From contig CABKML010000004.1 of NCBI GenBank assembly GCA_902373515.1, positions 1 to 64,000 of the forward strand: a DNA stretch of 64,000 bases. Direction: 5' to 3'. Source of the DNA: an uncultured Eubacteriales bacterium. Lineage in GTDB: Bacteria; Bacillota; Clostridia; Saccharofermentanales; Fastidiosipilaceae. Shown piece after piece: positions 62,550 to 64,000 of the stretch. The notes below the pieces were generated by a model, which ran no database searches, was not told the origin of the DNA, and worked only from the letters and a program-made list of their open reading frames with translations. A program made the translations under genes and the position numbers. Positions within the stretch are counted from its first letter, which is position 1. Each line of letters starts with the position of its first letter.

Positions 62550-63998
62550 TCACTTAAAAGCGTCCGGTTCCCGATCATTGCCTTCAAACTCATTGTCGCT
62601 ATCAGAATCGTTCCGTTTAACCGCTTTTCTTTTACTTTTGCCGTTCGGGCGATTTTTGCCTTTCTTTTCCGCTTCATTCGCCGTACTATCTTCTTTATTG
62701 TTGTCATCTTCAGCCTTATCTGCATCTTTTTGTTTTTCTTCTTTGGCTGAAGTGTTTTTCTCAGGTTTGGCCTCGCTGAATGTCAATTTAATCTTCTTAG
62801 TCTCACCTTGACGCCAAACTTCAAGTTCAACCGTATCACCGGCTTTATAACGATCTTTAATAGCATTCAAGGTTGTTGAATTTTTGGTAGGCTCACCGTT
62901 CATTTTGGTTATAATATCGTGTCTGCGTAAACCGGCTGCTTCGGCGGCGGAATCTTTATCAACGGCAACAATATAGACACCTACGGGCATACCGTATAAT
63001 TCGGCGTTACTTTCGGAAACATCCGTTACTCTTATGCCCATAACCGGTCTGCCGCTGACATAGCCTTTTTTCAACAACTCGCTGATTATTCTTTTGACAG
63101 TGTTGGACGGAATAGCGAAACCGATACCTTCTACCCCTACGCCGTCACGGGATGATGCCTTGGCCGTATTTATACCGATCAGTTCGCCGCGATTATTCAG
63201 CAGAGCGCCGCCGGAATTACCTGCATTAATGGAAGCATCCGTCTGAATTACATTATTCAATCTGGTTAATTTACCGCTTTGCGCAGATTTAGTGTAAACT
63301 TCACGATTCAAACCGGAAATTATTCCCTGGGTCACCGTACCTTCCAGGTCACCTAAAGGATTGCCGATGGCAATAGCTTTTTCGCCGATCTCGACTTTTT
63401 GCGAATCGGCAAGTTTGATATAGGGAAAAGGTCCTTTTTTGTCGGTTATCTTCAGTACCGCTAAATCAGTTCTGGCATCTCCGGCTACCAACTTGGCTTT
63501 GTGCGCAGTATCATCACCGGCTAAATTGACGGTAATTTCTTTCGCGCCTTCAATTACGTGATAATTAGTTACAATATAACCGTCTTTATCAATGATTACG
63601 CCGGAACCGGCTCCCGTCACCTTGTCTTTGCCCCAAAAATTCTGGACTTCTATTTCCGTTTTAATAGCAACAACGGCCGGGATTGCTTTTTTCACCACCT
63701 GTTGCGTGCTTAAACCGCCGCTTGCCAGCTGTTCTCCGCTCGTCGTATTATCCTGATTTTCAAAAGCAGCTGCATGCTGAGCGCTTCTGTTATCAGAACT
63801 CTGATTGGCTAATAAGTTATTGTATTTTTGCAGCAAAATGAAGTTGGAAAAAAGCGAAAAAGCTACGCCCGCAATTATAAGAACGGCAAAACTAATTTTC
63901 CAAAATTTCGCTCCCGCGTTTTTCTTAACAGACGGCATATTTTTCGACATTTGCTCACAAAAAGCCTGATAATCAAAATTATTATTCTCATCCTGCAT
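62550..63998 (-). CDS. membrane-anchored HtrA/DegP-like serine protease with PDZ domain
   Basis: The protein has 482 residues. A cytosolic N-terminus of about 28 residues, one membrane helix (about 30-53), a trypsin-like domain with His in TNYHVIEGA (about 148), Asp in RTDLAVLKI (about 178) and Ser in INAGNSGGALL (about 260), and a PDZ domain about 310-400 (GVYIVAVDKDSAAEAAGL). The last ~75 residues are almost only Lys, Glu, Asp, Asn and Ser, an unusual tail. Quality control of envelope proteins is the family role. The ATG is 2 bases from the window edge, so its ribosome site is not visible and a start further upstream cannot be excluded. Confidence 0.92.
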   Translation of the reverse strand: MQDENNNFDYQAFCEQMSKNMPSVKKNAGAKFWKISFAVLIIAGVAFSLFSNFILLQKYNNLLANQSSDNRSAQHAAAFENQDNTTSGEQLASGGLSTQQVVKKAIPAVVAIKTEIEVQNFWGKDKVTGAGSGVIIDKDGYIVTNYHVIEGAKEITVNLAGDDTAHKAKLVAGDARTDLAVLKITDKKGPFPYIKLADSQKVEIGEKAIAIGNPLGDLEGTVTQGIISGLNREVYTKSAQSGKLTRLNNVIQTDASINAGNSGGALLNNRGELIGINTAKASSRDGVGVEGIGFAIPSNTVKRIISELLKKGYVSGRPVMGIRVTDVSESNAELYGMPVGVYIVAVDKDSAAEAAGLRRHDIITKMNGEPTKNSTTLNAIKDRYKAGDTVELEVWRQGETKKIKLTFSEAKPEKNTSAKEEKQKDADKAEDDNNKEDSTANEAEKKGKNRPNGKSKRKAVKRNDSDSDNEFEGNDREPDAFK

Positions 63999-64000
63999 AT

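Overview
The window looks like ordinary chromosome from a low-to-mid GC, anaerobic, fermentative Firmicute of the class Clostridia. The evidence is gene content: a complete SufC-D-S-U-B operon, the GlgC/GlgD/GlgA glycogen set typical of clostridia, bifunctional AdhE, pyruvate phosphate dikinase, catabolic-type ornithine carbamoyltransferase plus carbamate kinase, long-form HPF, and a rho-rpmE-prmC-prfA-tsaC cluster. Strong GGAGG-type ribosome sites are frequent. A relative of Mageeibacillus or Fastidiosipila would fit, but that is inference from general resemblance, not a search result.

Layout. 0-4.6 kb (minus strand): an alpha/beta hydrolase and an arcB-arcC-AGCS transporter unit, facing an AraC-type regulator with two DNA-binding domains. 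6.5-11.9 kb (plus): the suf operon for Fe-S cluster assembly. 12-13.5 kb: an AT-rich accessory island with an MFS exporter behind a previously uncalled 38-residue peptide gene that has its own near-consensus promoter. 13.7-25 kb: gyrA; tcdA; a threonine-synthase-fold protein that has lost its PLP residues; gtrA-like; a YfbR-type nucleotidase; pcrA; hpf; gap. 25-30.4 kb: an AI-2E family permease and glgCDA. 30.7 kb: tRNA-Pro. 30.8-35.4 kb: a FecBCD-type ABC importer followed by a flavodoxin and an unusual nitroreductase. 35.7-44.5 kb: adhE, an LRR surface protein, a MATE exporter and ppdK. 44.7-50.3 kb: the translation/termination cluster tsaC, prfA, prmC, rpmE, rho. 50.5-54.5 kb: a TraX-like protein, tRNA-Val and an AT-rich bacteriocin-type ABC exporter pair bracketed by a perfect 31-bp direct repeat. 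54.6-60.2 kb: a DAACS symporter, a CnaB-type surface protein, a CPBP protease, two DUF1292 proteins and tRNA-Glu. 60.4-64 kb: a zinc-type ABC transporter without its binding protein, an XRE regulator and an HtrA protease whose start lies 2 bases inside the window edge.

How the genes fit together. Central metabolism is fermentative: Gap, PPDK and AdhE for carbon and redox, GlgCDA for storage, ArcB/ArcC for ATP from carbamoyl phosphate. Fe-S assembly, an iron- or corrinoid-type importer and two flavoproteins form a second theme. TsaC and TcdA start and finish the t6A to ct6A tRNA modification. The most interesting items are the threonine-synthase pseudoenzyme (17.2-18.9 kb), the 31-bp repeat-flanked exporter cassette (51.5-54.5 kb), the micropeptide/MFS locus (12-13.5 kb), the Asn-rich prion-like insert in Rho, and the two surface proteins that share a V-[A/T]-K-T-G-E sorting signal in place of LPXTG.
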